DNA of 64,000 bases from NCBI RefSeq assembly GCF_000633595.2, contig NZ_JIBU02000005.1:109640-173639 (forward strand), read 5' to 3'. Source of the stretch: Clostridium drakei (lineage in GTDB: Bacteria > Bacillota > Clostridia > Clostridiales > Clostridiaceae). Shown piece by piece: positions 1 through 9,909 of the stretch; position 1 is the first letter of the stretch, and every line of letters starts with the position of its first letter. The position numbers and the translations under genes are program-made. The notes beneath the pieces were generated by a model. That model did not search any database and was not told where the DNA came from. It worked only from the letters and a program-made list of their open reading frames with translations.

Positions 1-1537
1 TGGATGTGGAAAACAACAGGCAGCAAATAATACTAATGAAGCTAAAGGAAAAACATTAGTATATGGAGCAGAAATGGAAGATGAAAAATTAAATCCAATA
101 TTGATAGAATCACATGCTTTTGCTAGTGATTTAATTTTTAGGGGACTTATGAGATTTGATGAAAACAATGTACCTAAACCTGAAATAGCAGAATCTTATA
201 AAATATCAGACGATAAACTAACATATGATTTTAAGATAAAAAAGGGTGTTAAATTTCATGATAATACAGAGGTTAAGGCTGAAGATGTTGTTTTTACTGT
301 AAAAAGTATATTAGATGACAAGGTAAATTCAGAAGTTAAGCCTCAATTTGAAGAAATAAAAGATGTACAAGCTTTAAATGATTATGAAGTTAAAGTTACA
401 TTAAAAAAACCTTTTCCAGCATTATTGGATAAAATGACTGTGGGACTAGTTCCAAAGCATGTTTTAGAAGGAAAAGATATAAATACAGCAGAATTTAATC
501 AAAAGCCAATAGGAGCAGGACCATATAAATTTGTAAAATGGGATAAAGGCAGTAGTTTGACAGTAGAAAGATTTAAGGATTATAAAGGTGGCAGACCAGA
601 TAAAGTAGGTAATATAGATAAGGTTGTACTTAAATTTATACCAGATTTTAATGTTAGAGCTATGCAATTAAAAACTGGAGAACTAGATGCAACTTTAATT
701 GACCCTAATCAGGTTGCTAATTTAGAAAAGGAAAGTAAGGTTACTTTAAATAAAATACCTACAGCAGATTATAGAGGCATAATGTTTAACTTTAAGACAA
801 AACCAATGTTTAAGGATGTAAATGTTAGAAAAGCTTTAAACTATGCCACAGATAAAGAAAGTATAGTAAAAGGAATACTTCTTGGTTATGGATTTGCAGC
901 ATATTCACCAATTCAACTTAATAAATTTAATGATCCTGACGTAGAAAAATATGAATATAACTTGGATAAGGCAAATGAACTATTAGAGCAAGCTGGATGG
1001 AAGAAGGGTGCAGATGGTATAAGAGAAAAAGATGGTCAAAAGCTTCAGTTTACATTGTTTGCAAGAAATAATGATGATACTAGAGTTAAAATTGCCAATT
1101 ATGTAGCATCTCAAGGTAAGAAAGCTGGTTTTGATATAAAAGTTGATGCAAGAGATCCAAAGGCTATGAAGATAAAAGATACAGAAGCTTTTGTAATTGG
1201 ATGGGGAAGTCCATTTGATGCAGATGATAACACTTATAAGATATTCCATTCCAGTCAAGCAGATCATGGAAGTGGAAACAACTTTGGTTACTATTCAGAT
1301 CCTAAAGTAGATGAAGCTTTAGAAAAAGCAAGAACTACTAGTGATGAGAATGAAAGAAAGAAATATTATGCAGATTTCCAAAAAGAATTAGCAGATAATC
1401 CTGCCTTTAGTATGGATGCATATATAACAGCAATTTATGGAGTAAATAAGAAAGTTTCAGGATACACAACTAAGAGAGTTTTAGGACATCATGGAGAAGG
1501 CTTCTTGTGGAATACTGAGGAGTGGAAGATGCAATGA
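1..1537 (+). CDS. ABC importer substrate-binding lipoprotein, Nik/Opp type (5' end outside window)
   Basis: Extracellular solute-binding protein of family 5 (peptide/nickel type). The reading frame is open from base 2 and includes a lipobox-like Gly-Cys-Gly at 2-10, so the gene starts before the window and the ATG at 74 is internal. The mature part has the usual family layout: a motif like [20 protein letters not shown] near the start, PIGAGPYKF in the middle, and a C-terminal segment rich in His and Trp (HHGEGFLWN). It lies first in an operon with two permeases and two ATPases (1534-5545). Family 5 proteins bind peptides, nickel or metal chelates; the setting next to B12 and cobalt genes makes a metal or metal complex attractive, but that is inference. 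Its regulation lies outside the window. Confidence 0.9.
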   Translation, partial: GCGKQQAANNTNEAKGKTLVYGAEMEDEKLNPILIESHAFASDLIFRGLMRFDENNVPKPEIAESYKISDDKLTYDFKIKKGVKFHDNTEVKAEDVVFTVKSILDDKVNSEVKPQFEEIKDVQALNDYEVKVTLKKPFPALLDKMTVGLVPKHVLEGKDINTAEFNQKPIGAGPYKFVKWDKGSSLTVERFKDYKGGRPDKVGNIDKVVLKFIPDFNVRAMQLKTGELDATLIDPNQVANLEKESKVTLNKIPTADYRGIMFNFKTKPMFKDVNVRKALNYATDKESIVKGILLGYGFAAYSPIQLNKFNDPDVEKYEYNLDKANELLEQAGWKKGADGIREKDGQKLQFTLFARNNDDTRVKIANYVASQGKKAGFDIKVDARDPKAMKIKDTEAFVIGWGSPFDADDNTYKIFHSSQADHGSGNNFGYYSDPKVDEALEKARTTSDENERKKYYADFQKELADNPAFSMDAYITAIYGVNKKVSGYTTKRVLGHHGEGFLWNTEEWKMQ

Positions 1538-2499
1538 TTTCAAGATTTGTAGTAAAGAGAATATTTCAAGGATTGCTTGTAATATTTTTCCTAAGTATAT
1601 TAAGCTTTGCTATTATTAATGCTGCGCCGGGTGATCCGGCTACAGCTTTATATGGGCCATTAGCAGATAGACTTACCACAGAAGAAAGAACAAGGATAAA
1701 TAAAAATTATGGAGTTGACAGACCAGTAACTGAAAGATATGTAAAATGGTCAAAAAGCATGTTAAAAGGAGATCTTGGAATTTCATATTTGGAAGGAAGA
1801 AAAGTTACAGATATATTAAGGGAGAGAATACCAAATACTTTAATGCTATTTTCAAACTCAATAATATTAATATTAATTTTATCACTTACGTTAGGGTTGA
1901 AGGCAGGTTTTAATGAAGGTTCCCTTTGGGATAAATTTATAAGTTCATTAAGTGTTATATTTTATTCTATTCCTTCCTTCTGGTTAGCCCTTTTATTCAT
2001 AATAGTTTTTTCAGTTCAGCTTGGTATATTTCCTTCATCAGGAATTAAAAGTGTAGATGGAGATGGTAGTATAGTCGATATGATAAAACATCTAGTAATG
2101 CCTGTTTCTGTAATGGTTATTGCACATGTTGGGGCCTATGCAAGATTTATTCAGGAAAAAGTTAAGGAAGAGAGCAATAGTCATTATGTAACTGCATGTA
2201 GAGCAAATGGAATGGAAGAAAGGAAGATAATGAAGGGAATTGTGAAGAATGCATTAGTACCCTTTATAAATTATCTTGGTATAACCATACCTGGCTTTTT
2301 TGGTGGATCAGTTATGATTGAAACGGTTTTTTCCTGGCCAGGCTTAGGTATGATAAGTGTCAAAGCTGCTAATTCGAAAGATTATCCATTACTAATGGGA
2401 ACTATCTTTATAACAGGGGTAATGGTAGTTATAAGCATAATTATAACTGATATAATAGAGCTTTCTATAAATCCTTCTTTGAGAAAGCAGGTGACATAA
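1534..2499 (+). CDS. ABC importer permease, NikB/OppB type
   Basis: Inner-membrane permease of the Nik/Opp importer. Starts at ATG 1534, which overlaps the previous stop (ATGA) and has GAGG at 1517-1520; an in-frame GTG at 1522 lies upstream but is less well placed. About six membrane segments. The cytoplasmic coupling loop that contacts the ATPase is recognisable ([15 protein letters not shown] followed by NALVPF), as is the family motif [16 protein letters not shown] near the C terminus. 321 residues, normal for the family. Translationally coupled to the genes on both sides. The substrate cannot be read from the permease. Confidence 0.9.
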   Translation: MISRFVVKRIFQGLLVIFFLSILSFAIINAAPGDPATALYGPLADRLTTEERTRINKNYGVDRPVTERYVKWSKSMLKGDLGISYLEGRKVTDILRERIPNTLMLFSNSIILILILSLTLGLKAGFNEGSLWDKFISSLSVIFYSIPSFWLALLFIIVFSVQLGIFPSSGIKSVDGDGSIVDMIKHLVMPVSVMVIAHVGAYARFIQEKVKEESNSHYVTACRANGMEERKIMKGIVKNALVPFINYLGITIPGFFGGSVMIETVFSWPGLGMISVKAANSKDYPLLMGTIFITGVMVVISIIITDIIELSINPSLRKQVT

Positions 2500-3302
2500 T
2501 GAAAAGTAAAAAATCACATGTTATATGGATAACTATACTTCTAATTGTAATTTTTGGAGCAATTTTTGCTCCTTTTATAGCTCATAATAGTCCTTATGAT
2601 GTAAATTTATCAAAAGTACTTCAAAGTCCCAATAATTCCAATATAATGGGCACTGATGCCATGGGAAGAGATATATTTTCAAGAATTCTATATGGAGGAA
2701 GAGTTTCACTTAGTGTTGGAATTTTTTCTGTAATGATATCAACTGCTATAGGAATAATATATGGAGGAATAAGCGGATATTTTGGAGGGAGATTAGATAA
2801 CTGTATGATGAGACTTTTGGATACATTTCTTGCTATACCTACTCTAATAATAATGCTTGCACTTCAAACCATTATAAGAGGTGGTCTTGTAAGTATTATA
2901 TTAGTAATAGGTTGTACATCATGGCTTGCTACAGCTAGAATAGTAAGATCACAATTTGCAGAACTTAGGGATAAGAATTTTGTTAAGGCTGCCATTGTCA
3001 TCGGAACACCTACCTGGAAGATATTAATCAATCATCTTCTTAAAAATGGTATGCCAGCTATTGTTGTAATAGCTACTTTAAATTGTGCTCAGTCTATATT
3101 TATGGAGGTATCTATGAGCTTCTTGGGAATAGGAGTACCTCAAGGTACACCTTCCTGGGGGAATATGCTAAATAATGCACAAAATGACATTTTATCAGGA
3201 GCTTGGTGGGTAGTCGTTTTCCCAGGTATCACCATAATAATTTCTATGTTGTGCATTAACTTTATTGGTGAATATTTAAAGAAGAAAGTTACTTATGCAT
3301 AG
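2499..3302 (+). CDS. ABC importer permease, NikC/OppC type
   Basis: Second membrane subunit of the same importer. Its ATG overlaps the preceding stop codon by one base (TAATG). The N-terminal family motif GTDAMGRDIFSRILYG is present at about residues 50-65, and the coupling loop (AAIVIGTPTWKILINHLLKN) is followed by SFLGIGVPQGTPSWG. 267 residues with about five or six hydrophobic segments. Together with the 1534 gene it forms the transmembrane pore; the ATPases follow after one inserted gene for an ECF S component. Confidence 0.9.
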   Translation: MKSKKSHVIWITILLIVIFGAIFAPFIAHNSPYDVNLSKVLQSPNNSNIMGTDAMGRDIFSRILYGGRVSLSVGIFSVMISTAIGIIYGGISGYFGGRLDNCMMRLLDTFLAIPTLIIMLALQTIIRGGLVSIILVIGCTSWLATARIVRSQFAELRDKNFVKAAIVIGTPTWKILINHLLKNGMPAIVVIATLNCAQSIFMEVSMSFLGIGVPQGTPSWGNMLNNAQNDILSGAWWVVVFPGITIIISMLCINFIGEYLKKKVTYA

Positions 3303-3334
3303 GGTGAATAAATAGATAGAAAGGGGTTTTATAT

Positions 3335-3868
3335 ATGAAAAGAGTTTCGAATTTACAACAAATGATAAGGGGAGCCTTGCTTATAGCTTTAGGTTTAATA
3401 CTTCCTGTTCTGTTTCATGGTGTAAGAGATGCAGGTAGTATATTTTTGCCAATGCATATTCCAATTTTAATTGGAGCATTTGTTTTAGAGCCTTATTATG
3501 CATTGTGTGTAGGAGTGCTGACTCCACTACTTAGTCATGTCTTTACAGGAGTGCCTCCATTTCCATTTGTTTATATAATGATTTTTGAACTTGCTTCCTA
3601 TGGATTATTTATTTCAATATTTTATAACAAATTTAAGATGAGCGTATATTCTTCCTTGATTTCAGGTATGATTTTAGGCAGATTAGTAAATATAATAGGA
3701 ACCTTTGTATTACTTCATATTATAATGAGTAAGCCTTTTAAATTGAGTGTAGTGGCAAGTGGACTGTTTATTAAAGGTTTACCTGGTATAGTGATACAAA
3801 TTATTTTAATACCTATTATTGTATATGCCCTTCAAAAGTCTTTAAAGAGAAGTACATCAAGTTATTAG
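3335..3868 (+). CDS. ECF transporter S component (substrate unknown)
   Basis: Small (177 residues), very hydrophobic protein with about five or six membrane segments; the stretch LPMHIPILIGAFVLEPYYA and the following HVFTG and PPFPF are typical of ECF S components of the broad vitamin/metal group. S components bind the substrate in the membrane and need an EcfT-EcfA-EcfA' module, which is absent here but present at 23057-25601. It sits inside a Nik/Opp ABC operon, 32 bases after the second permease and before the two ATPases. That placement suggests co-regulation and perhaps a related substrate. Good Shine-Dalgarno (AAAGGGG). The family call is from overall pattern, not from a single motif. 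Confidence 0.7.
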   Translation: MKRVSNLQQMIRGALLIALGLILPVLFHGVRDAGSIFLPMHIPILIGAFVLEPYYALCVGVLTPLLSHVFTGVPPFPFVYIMIFELASYGLFISIFYNKFKMSVYSSLISGMILGRLVNIIGTFVLLHIIMSKPFKLSVVASGLFIKGLPGIVIQIILIPIIVYALQKSLKRSTSSY

Positions 3869-3944
3869 CGTTTTCAATGAATATATATATGTTGATAAGA
3901 AAGTATAATCTTAATGATTTAAATTTAGAATAAGAGGTGAGATT

Positions 3945-4748
3945 TTGGAAAATATTTTAGAAGTTAAAGAATTGAATACTACTTTTAAAACTGAAAAAGG
4001 AATTAAAGAAGTAGTTAAAGGAATAAATTTTGAAGTGAAAAAAAGTAAAATAACCTGTATTGTAGGACAAAGTGGCAGTGGTAAAAGTATGACAGCTATG
4101 TCTATTATAAAAATGCTTCCTAAAAGTGGTTATATTTCTGGAGGAAGTATATTATTTAATGGACAAGATCTTATTAAAATGACGGATGGAGAAATAAGAG
4201 AAGTTAGAGGAAAAAGGATATTTTCTATATTTCAAAATCCTATAAATTGTTTTAATCCATCATTAACTATGGAAACACAGATTTATGATTTAATATCAAG
4301 TAATATGACTATAGATAAAAAAGAATTTGAAAATAAAATTTGCAGCATAATGGAAAATCTTAATTTACAAGATCCAGCTGTAATTTTGAAGCAATACCCA
4401 TTTCAGTTGAGTGGTGGTATGATTCAAAGAATGATGATTGCTGCAGCAATATTTATGGAGCCTGAAATAATAATAGCTGATGAGCCTACAACAGCATTAG
4501 ATGTAACTACACAAAAGGAAATACTAAAACAATTTAAGCTTATACAAAAAAAATTCAATACAACAATACTTATGATAACACATGATTTTGGAGTAGTAGC
4601 GGAAATGGCTGATGAAGTAATTGTTATGAAGGATGGTCTTATAGTTGAAAAAGGAAATGTATTTGAAATTTTTAATAATCCTAAGCATCCTTATACAATT
4701 TCACTGATAAAGGCAACCTTTGATAGAGAGGTATTGGAAGTATGTTAA
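3945..4748 (+). CDS. ABC importer ATPase, NikD/OppD type
   Basis: First ATPase of the Nik/Opp importer. TTG start at 3945 behind a strong AGAGGTGAGA. Walker A GQSGSGKS at residues 41-48, signature LSGGMIQRM, Walker B IIIADEPTTALD and the switch histidine in THDFG are all present. The C-terminal NPKHPYT motif marks the peptide/nickel subfamily. 267 residues, overlapping the next gene by seven bases, so the two ATPases are translationally coupled. All catalytic residues are intact. Confidence 0.9.
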   Translation: MENILEVKELNTTFKTEKGIKEVVKGINFEVKKSKITCIVGQSGSGKSMTAMSIIKMLPKSGYISGGSILFNGQDLIKMTDGEIREVRGKRIFSIFQNPINCFNPSLTMETQIYDLISSNMTIDKKEFENKICSIMENLNLQDPAVILKQYPFQLSGGMIQRMMIAAAIFMEPEIIIADEPTTALDVTTQKEILKQFKLIQKKFNTTILMITHDFGVVAEMADEVIVMKDGLIVEKGNVFEIFNNPKHPYTISLIKATFDREVLEVC

Positions 4749-5545
4749 TAGAAGTAAATAACCTATCTAAAGTATATAAAACTAAGTTATCATTGATTAA
4801 ATCTCATAATGAAATCATAAAGGCTGTAAATGATGCTTCCTTTAATGTAGATATTGGAGAAGTAGTTGGATTAGTAGGAGAGAGTGGATGTGGAAAAAGT
4901 ACTCTTTCACGTTTAATAATGAGATTAGAAAAACCTACTGAAGGATGCGTAAATTTTAGAGGGAGCGATATTTGGAGTTTTAAAGGAGAAAAAATAAAAT
5001 CTTTTAGGAAAAGTTGTCAAATAATTTTTCAGGATACCATGACTTCACTTAATCCAAATATGAAGGTATTAGATTCTTTACTTGAACCTTTAAACAATTA
5101 CTATAATATCCCTAAAAATGAGAAGATTAAAAAAATTCAAGATATAATCTCCTTTGCCAATTTAAAAAATGAAATATTGACTAAATATCCATTAGATATT
5201 AGTGGAGGAGAAAGACAGAGAATAAACATATGCAGGGCACTGCTTTTAGAGCCTGAATTTTTGATATGTGATGAAATTATATCCAGCTTAGATGTTTGTA
5301 CTCAAGCAGCTATTTTAAATATGTTAAAAAGATTGATAAAAGCAAATAGCATGGGTGTATTATTTATTTCACATGATATGAGTGCAGTAAAATATCTTTG
5401 TTCAAGAATAATGGTAATGTATAAAGGGGCAATAGTAGAAAAAATAGATAATGAAGATAAAGCATATAAGATCAAAAATTCTTATACTAAAAAATTAATA
5501 GCATCTATACCTACAAATAATCCTAATAAGAGGGTTAAAGTTTAA
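4742..5545 (+). CDS. ABC importer ATPase, NikE/OppF type
   Basis: Second ATPase of the importer. Walker A GESGCGKS, signature ISGGERQR, Walker B FLICDEI and switch histidine SHDMS are present. The Pro that usually follows the catalytic Asp-Glu is replaced by Ile, a mild departure from its partner. The C terminus lacks the HPYT motif seen in the first ATPase. 267 residues. Likely forms a heterodimer with the 3945 product. It ends the ABC part of the operon; 63 AT-rich bases without a clear terminator separate it from the ferredoxin gene, so read-through is possible. Confidence 0.88.
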   Translation: MLIEVNNLSKVYKTKLSLIKSHNEIIKAVNDASFNVDIGEVVGLVGESGCGKSTLSRLIMRLEKPTEGCVNFRGSDIWSFKGEKIKSFRKSCQIIFQDTMTSLNPNMKVLDSLLEPLNNYYNIPKNEKIKKIQDIISFANLKNEILTKYPLDISGGERQRINICRALLLEPEFLICDEIISSLDVCTQAAILNMLKRLIKANSMGVLFISHDMSAVKYLCSRIMVMYKGAIVEKIDNEDKAYKIKNSYTKKLIASIPTNNPNKRVKV

Positions 5546-5608
5546 TAATAAACTTTAGTTATTTCATTAAATTAAAAAACTATTTTTTATAATCTGGAGG
5601 AATGTGAA

Positions 5609-5998
5609 ATGAAAAAATTAGTTGTTAATGATAGTTCTCTATGTATGGCTTGTTTAAGTTGTGAAATAGCTTGTTCTGAAGCATTTTACAAAACTTATGG
5701 TAGTTCATGTATTAAAATTGATGTAAAAAAAGATAATTCTCCAAACATAAAAACATGTAATCAATGTGGATTATGTGCAAAAAAATGTCCTGAAGGAGCT
5801 ATTAAACAAAATGTTAAGGGTATATATATGATAGATAAAAAAACATGTACTAGCTGCTTTAAATGTGTTGAAGTCTGTCCTAAAGGTATTATAGTAAAAA
5901 ATGAAGATAAACCTAATCCAAGCAAGTGTATTGCTTGTGGTATTTGTGTTAAAGCATGTCCAATGGAAGTTCTTGAAATTCAAGAAAAATTAGATTAA
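5609..5998 (+). CDS. Polyferredoxin-like protein with four Cys clusters
   Basis: 129-residue cytosolic iron-sulfur protein. Four CxxCxxCxxxC motifs are visible, beginning at about residues 12, 53, 80 and 108; the last three are followed by Pro as in classical 4Fe-4S ferredoxins. Up to four 4Fe-4S clusters are therefore possible, organised like the electron-transfer subunits of anaerobic oxidoreductases. Ribosome site CTGGAGG. It lies between a Nik/Opp importer and a methyltransferase. Its redox partner is not identifiable from the window; a role in reductive handling of an imported metal complex is a guess. Confidence 0.85.
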   Translation: MKKLVVNDSSLCMACLSCEIACSEAFYKTYGSSCIKIDVKKDNSPNIKTCNQCGLCAKKCPEGAIKQNVKGIYMIDKKTCTSCFKCVEVCPKGIIVKNEDKPNPSKCIACGICVKACPMEVLEIQEKLD

Positions 5999-6013
5999 AA
6001 GGTGAGAGGATGC

Positions 6014-6835
6014 ATGGATATAAAGTATTTTTCACAGTCATGGAATAATTCTAAAAAATACTACACAATGGAAGAAAAATTTTGGAATCAAAGAGCTGAA
6101 GAGTTTAATAGAAAAGATATACAAAAAGAAGAAAAGATAGATTTTTGCTACATATTAGACTTTGTTGAAGTAGGAAAAGATGTTAGATTTGAAAACGTAT
6201 TAGATATAGGTTGTGGTACAGGATTTTATTCTATACAGTTTTCTCAAATTTCTGATTATGTTGTAGCTACAGATATTTCTCAGAATATGATTACTTATGC
6301 TGAAAATAATTCAAAGGAAAAGAATATAGATAATATAGCCTTTGTTAAAAAACCTTGGTCAGAATTAAGCTTAGAAGAGTTCGATTGCAATGAAAAATTT
6401 GATTTAGTTTTTGCATCTATGAGTCCAGCTATAGATAGTTATGAGGATTTTATGAAAATGATTAATTGTGGAAAAAATTTGTATTTTTTAAGTGGTTTTG
6501 TAGAAAGAAAAAATAATTTAAAGGATGAGCTTTTAAAGATTATTTTTAATTCTAGTAATAATAATCCTCATGGAAACAAAATATACTGTGCATTTAACAT
6601 ATTGTGGAATATGGGGTATTATCCTAAAATAACCTATAAAGATTCTAGTTGGGAGAGATTTGAATCGGTAGATGAGCTTTATTTAGAATTTTTGAGTTAT
6701 TTTCAAAGAACAAAAGTTTTGACAAAAGAAGATAAATCTATTATTAAAAATTATATAGAAAGTAAAGCTGTGGATGGCTTGGTACAAGAAAAAACAAGGG
6801 CAAAAATAGCATGGCTTTGTTGGAAAAAAACGTGA
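6014..6835 (+). CDS. Class I SAM-dependent methyltransferase, substrate unknown
   Basis: Soluble 273-residue protein with the SAM-binding loop VLDIGCGTGFYSIQF at about residues 60-75, an acidic residue in ATDIS ending the second strand, and FDLVFASMSPAI at the position of motif IV. ATG 6014 is preferred over the in-frame GTG at 6002 because GGTGAGAGGA at 6001-6010 precedes it directly. The C-terminal half has no motif I recognise. It follows the polyferredoxin by 15 bases and precedes the FecCD-type permease by 15 bases, so the four genes are probably one operon. Such methyltransferases accompany some metal-chelate uptake systems; the acceptor molecule is unknown. Confidence 0.85.
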   Translation: MDIKYFSQSWNNSKKYYTMEEKFWNQRAEEFNRKDIQKEEKIDFCYILDFVEVGKDVRFENVLDIGCGTGFYSIQFSQISDYVVATDISQNMITYAENNSKEKNIDNIAFVKKPWSELSLEEFDCNEKFDLVFASMSPAIDSYEDFMKMINCGKNLYFLSGFVERKNNLKDELLKIIFNSSNNNPHGNKIYCAFNILWNMGYYPKITYKDSSWERFESVDELYLEFLSYFQRTKVLTKEDKSIIKNYIESKAVDGLVQEKTRAKIAWLCWKKT

Positions 6836-6850
6836 AGGAATTGATGAAAA

Positions 6851-7912
6851 TTGAAACACGCAATAAACCAAAGTTATGAAAAATATACAGCAAGAAAAAG
6901 GATAATAGTTTTAATTGTTATATTGTTAATTATAGTATTTTCTATATTTTCAATATGTGCTGGATCGTCTAATATTAAACCCTATCAAGTTATAATGACT
7001 GTTTTGGGCAATGGTGATGGAATAACAGATGTTGTAATTTGGAATATACGTCTTCCAAGAGTTTTAGCGGCAATTATAGCTGGTGCAGGTTTATCTGTTT
7101 CAGGGTGTGTAATGCAAAGTAATTTAAGAAATCCTTTAGCTTCGCCATCAACTTTAGGAATATCTAGTGCTGCAGCATTTGGTGCAAATCTTGCTATTAT
7201 AGTATTTGGAGCAGGGAGTATAAAAAGCAGTAGTGCAGATGCAGTACTTATTAATAATCCATATATAGTTACAATTTGTGCTTTTTGTTTTTCAATGATG
7301 GCAACATTCATTATCTTAATGATAGCAAAACTTAAAGCACTTTCTTCAGAAGCTGTTCTTCTTGCTGGGGTAGCTATTGGATCACTTTTTTCAGCAGGTA
7401 TTACTCTTATTCAATATTTTGCTCAGGATGTTCAAGTAGCTGCAGTTGTCTTTTGGACTTTTGGAGATCTTGGAAGAGCTTCATGGAGAGAAGTTATTAT
7501 AATGATGATTCTTATTATAATTTCAATAGTATATTTTGTAGTAAGGCAATGGGATTATAATGCTATAGATAGTGGAGAAGAAACTGCAAAAAGTCTTGGA
7601 GTAAACGTGGAGAGAATAAGATTTGGAGGACTATTTGTAGCTTCTTTAATTACTGCAGCTGCAGTTTCATTTCTTGGAATCATTGGATTTATAGGCTTAA
7701 TAGGTCCACAAGTAATGAGAAGAGTTATTGGTGGGGATCATCGTTTTTTGATTCTAGGATCTGCATTAATGGGTTCACTTTTGCTGCTTATTTCTGATAC
7801 TTTTGCAAGAACTATAATTTCACCTATAGTACTCCCAGTGGGCGCTATTACATCATTTCTTGGAGCACCAATGTTTTTATATTTGCTTATGAGAGGAGAT
7901 AAGAGAAAATGA
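6851..7912 (+). CDS. FecCD/BtuC-type ABC permease
   Basis: Membrane subunit of a type II importer for corrinoids, haem or siderophores. 353 residues with about ten hydrophobic segments. Family signatures include RLPRVLAAIIAGAGLSVSG and QSNLRNPLASPSTLGIS near the N terminus and FIGLIGPQVMRRVIGGDHR near residue 285. No in-frame ATG lies near the start; TTG 6851 behind AAGGAA fits best. Overlaps the ATPase gene by four bases. The family alone does not separate B12 from iron-chelate import; riboswitches downstream favour a corrinoid. Confidence 0.9.
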   Translation: MKHAINQSYEKYTARKRIIVLIVILLIIVFSIFSICAGSSNIKPYQVIMTVLGNGDGITDVVIWNIRLPRVLAAIIAGAGLSVSGCVMQSNLRNPLASPSTLGISSAAAFGANLAIIVFGAGSIKSSSADAVLINNPYIVTICAFCFSMMATFIILMIAKLKALSSEAVLLAGVAIGSLFSAGITLIQYFAQDVQVAAVVFWTFGDLGRASWREVIIMMILIIISIVYFVVRQWDYNAIDSGEETAKSLGVNVERIRFGGLFVASLITAAAVSFLGIIGFIGLIGPQVMRRVIGGDHRFLILGSALMGSLLLLISDTFARTIISPIVLPVGAITSFLGAPMFLYLLMRGDKRK

Positions 7913-8661
7913 TTTTATCGGTACAAGGATTAAGTTTTAAATATCCAAGTAGATCTGTTCTTAAAAATATTAATTTTTCAGTAGAAAAAGGAGAATGTCT
8001 TGCAATTTTAGGGACGAATGGAGCAGGAAAATCTACTCTTCTTAAATGTATGGATCATATATTAAAACCACAGTTTGGAGCAGTGCTTGTTGAGGAAGAT
8101 GAAATTTTTAAACTTAGTCCTATGAAACTTGCACAAAAGATAGGTTATGTTTCTCAACAACAAGTAAGCATAAAAACTACTGTTTTTGATTCTGTGCTTT
8201 TAGGAAGAAAGCCTTATATTAAATGGAATGCTTCAAAAGAAGATTTGAAAATAGTGAGTAATGTTATTAATATGCTTGGACTTAAAGATTATTCTTTAAG
8301 ATATCTAGATGAGTTAAGTGGTGGGGAACTTCAGAAGGTTATAATTGCAAGAGCTCTTGCTCAGGAACCAAAGGTACTTCTTTTAGATGAGCCTACAAGT
8401 AATCTGGATTTGAAGAATCAGCTTGAGGTCATAAAAATTATTAAAGAAATAGTTAAAACTCAGCAAATTGCTGCAATAATGATAGTACATGATTTAAACC
8501 TTGCAATGAGATTTGCTGATAAATTTGTTCTCTTAAAGGATGAAAATATTTTTGCAGTTGGAGGAACAGAGGTGATGACATCTGAAAATATTGAAAGTGT
8601 TTATTCAGTTCCAGTAGTAATTGAGAAATGTAGAGACAATCTTGTGGTTGTACCTCTATAA
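7909..8661 (+). CDS. FecE/BtuD-type ABC ATPase
   Basis: ATPase of the Fec/Btu-type importer, 250 residues. Walker A GTNGAGKS, signature LSGGELQKV, Walker B VLLLDEPTSNLD and switch histidine VHDLN are intact. Starts at the ATGA overlap with the permease gene, giving translational coupling. The lipoprotein gene for the binding subunit follows after 53 bases. Functionally it powers import by the 6851 and 8721 products. Confidence 0.92.
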   Translation: MILSVQGLSFKYPSRSVLKNINFSVEKGECLAILGTNGAGKSTLLKCMDHILKPQFGAVLVEEDEIFKLSPMKLAQKIGYVSQQQVSIKTTVFDSVLLGRKPYIKWNASKEDLKIVSNVINMLGLKDYSLRYLDELSGGELQKVIIARALAQEPKVLLLDEPTSNLDLKNQLEVIKIIKEIVKTQQIAAIMIVHDLNLAMRFADKFVLLKDENIFAVGGTEVMTSENIESVYSVPVVIEKCRDNLVVVPL

Positions 8662-8720
8662 AGTATTATTTAGTGATTTTGTAGATAGTATAAATAATAG
8701 ATTACCAGGGAGGAATGATT

Positions 8721-9830
8721 GTGAATAGAAGATTTTCAAGTTTACTAATTGTAGCAATATTTGGAGTGATATTTTTATTTGGAGGATGTTCTTCTAAATC
8801 TACTGAAAGTTCAACTTCAAAATCTGAAAAAATAATTGTTACAGATTTAGTAGGAAGGCAAGTTACATTAAAATCTAAAGCCAATAAGATTGTAGCCATT
8901 GGAGCAGGATCGCTGAGACTTTATTGTTATATAAATGGTTCAAAGAATTTAGTTGGTGTAGAACAGATAGAAAAGGGAAGCCCCATTGGCAAACCTTATA
9001 TGATGGCAAATACTGATATTGCAAAGCTTACGGTTATAGGACAAGGAGGACCTAATAATTCTCCAGATGCTGAAAAAATACTTTCAGTTAAGCCTGATGT
9101 GATTTTTACTACCTATTCTACTGATAAGTCTTCTGCTGATAAATTGCAATCAAAGACTAATATACCTGTTGTAGTATTAAGCTATGGAAAAGAATCTACC
9201 TTTGATTCTGATGTATACAACTCTTTAGAAATTATAGGAAAGGTAACTGGAAATGAAAATAGATCAAAAGAAGTAGTTGATTATATGAAAAATTGTAAAA
9301 ATGATTTAGATAAAAGGACTAAGGATATTTCTGAAAGTGAAAAACCAAGTACATATATAGGAGCAGTTTCTATGAAAGGTGCTCATGGTATTGAAAGTAC
9401 TCAAGGAAATTATTCGCTGCTTAAAGCTGTACATGGAAAGAATGTAGTAGATGAGGTGGGTAAGACTGGTTCAATTATGATAGATAAGGAGAAGCTTTTA
9501 AAATGGAATCCAGATAAGATTTTTATAGATGAAGGCGGATTACAGGTAGTAAAAGATGATTATAAGAAGAACCAAAGTTATTATAATAACCTTTCTGCAT
9601 TTAAAAATGGTGAAGTTTATTCACAAATGCCATATAATTTTTATACTACCAATATTGAAACGGCTATGGCTGATGCTTATTATCTTGGAAAGGTTCTTTA
9701 TCCTGAAAAATTCAAAGATATTGATACACAGAAAAAAGCTGATGAAATTTATAAACTTCTTCTTGGAAAAGAGCTTTACTCACAAATGGCAGATAATTTT
9801 GGAGGGTTTAAAAAAATAGTATTAAAATAG
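8721..9830 (+). CDS. Periplasmic-type binding lipoprotein, BtuF/FepB family
   Basis: Binding subunit of the Fec/Btu-type importer. Signal peptide ends in a lipobox (LFGGC), then a Ser/Thr/Lys-rich tether and an ABC-type iron/cobalamin binding domain starting at IIVTDLVGRQVTLKS. GTG 8721 has ideal spacing to AGGGAGG at 8707-8713; ATG 8715 lies only one base from that site and is less likely. About 369 residues. The middle part KPDVIFTTYST and LLKWNPDKIFIDEGG match the two-lobed fold of the family. Ligand: corrinoid or iron chelate; it is followed directly by a cobalamin riboswitch for the next unit, which supports but does not prove B12. Confidence 0.88.
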   Translation: MNRRFSSLLIVAIFGVIFLFGGCSSKSTESSTSKSEKIIVTDLVGRQVTLKSKANKIVAIGAGSLRLYCYINGSKNLVGVEQIEKGSPIGKPYMMANTDIAKLTVIGQGGPNNSPDAEKILSVKPDVIFTTYSTDKSSADKLQSKTNIPVVVLSYGKESTFDSDVYNSLEIIGKVTGNENRSKEVVDYMKNCKNDLDKRTKDISESEKPSTYIGAVSMKGAHGIESTQGNYSLLKAVHGKNVVDEVGKTGSIMIDKEKLLKWNPDKIFIDEGGLQVVKDDYKKNQSYYNNLSAFKNGEVYSQMPYNFYTTNIETAMADAYYLGKVLYPEKFKDIDTQKKADEIYKLLLGKELYSQMADNFGGFKKIVLK

Positions 9831-9853
9831 TGTAGTTACTAATAAAAAATTTA

Positions 9854-9880
9854 TTGACATTGGGGACTAATAGGTATAAA
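9854..9880 (+). promoter_or_regulatory. Probable sigma-A promoter of riboswitch 1
   Basis: TTGACA at 9854-9859 and TATAAA at 9875-9880 with a 15-base spacer, short of the ideal 17. It lies 24 bases past the lipoprotein stop and just upstream of cobalamin riboswitch 1, so the riboswitch probably has its own promoter. Confidence 0.55.
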
Positions 9881-9909
9881 TTAAAATTAAATAAAATAAA
9901 GAAAATATG

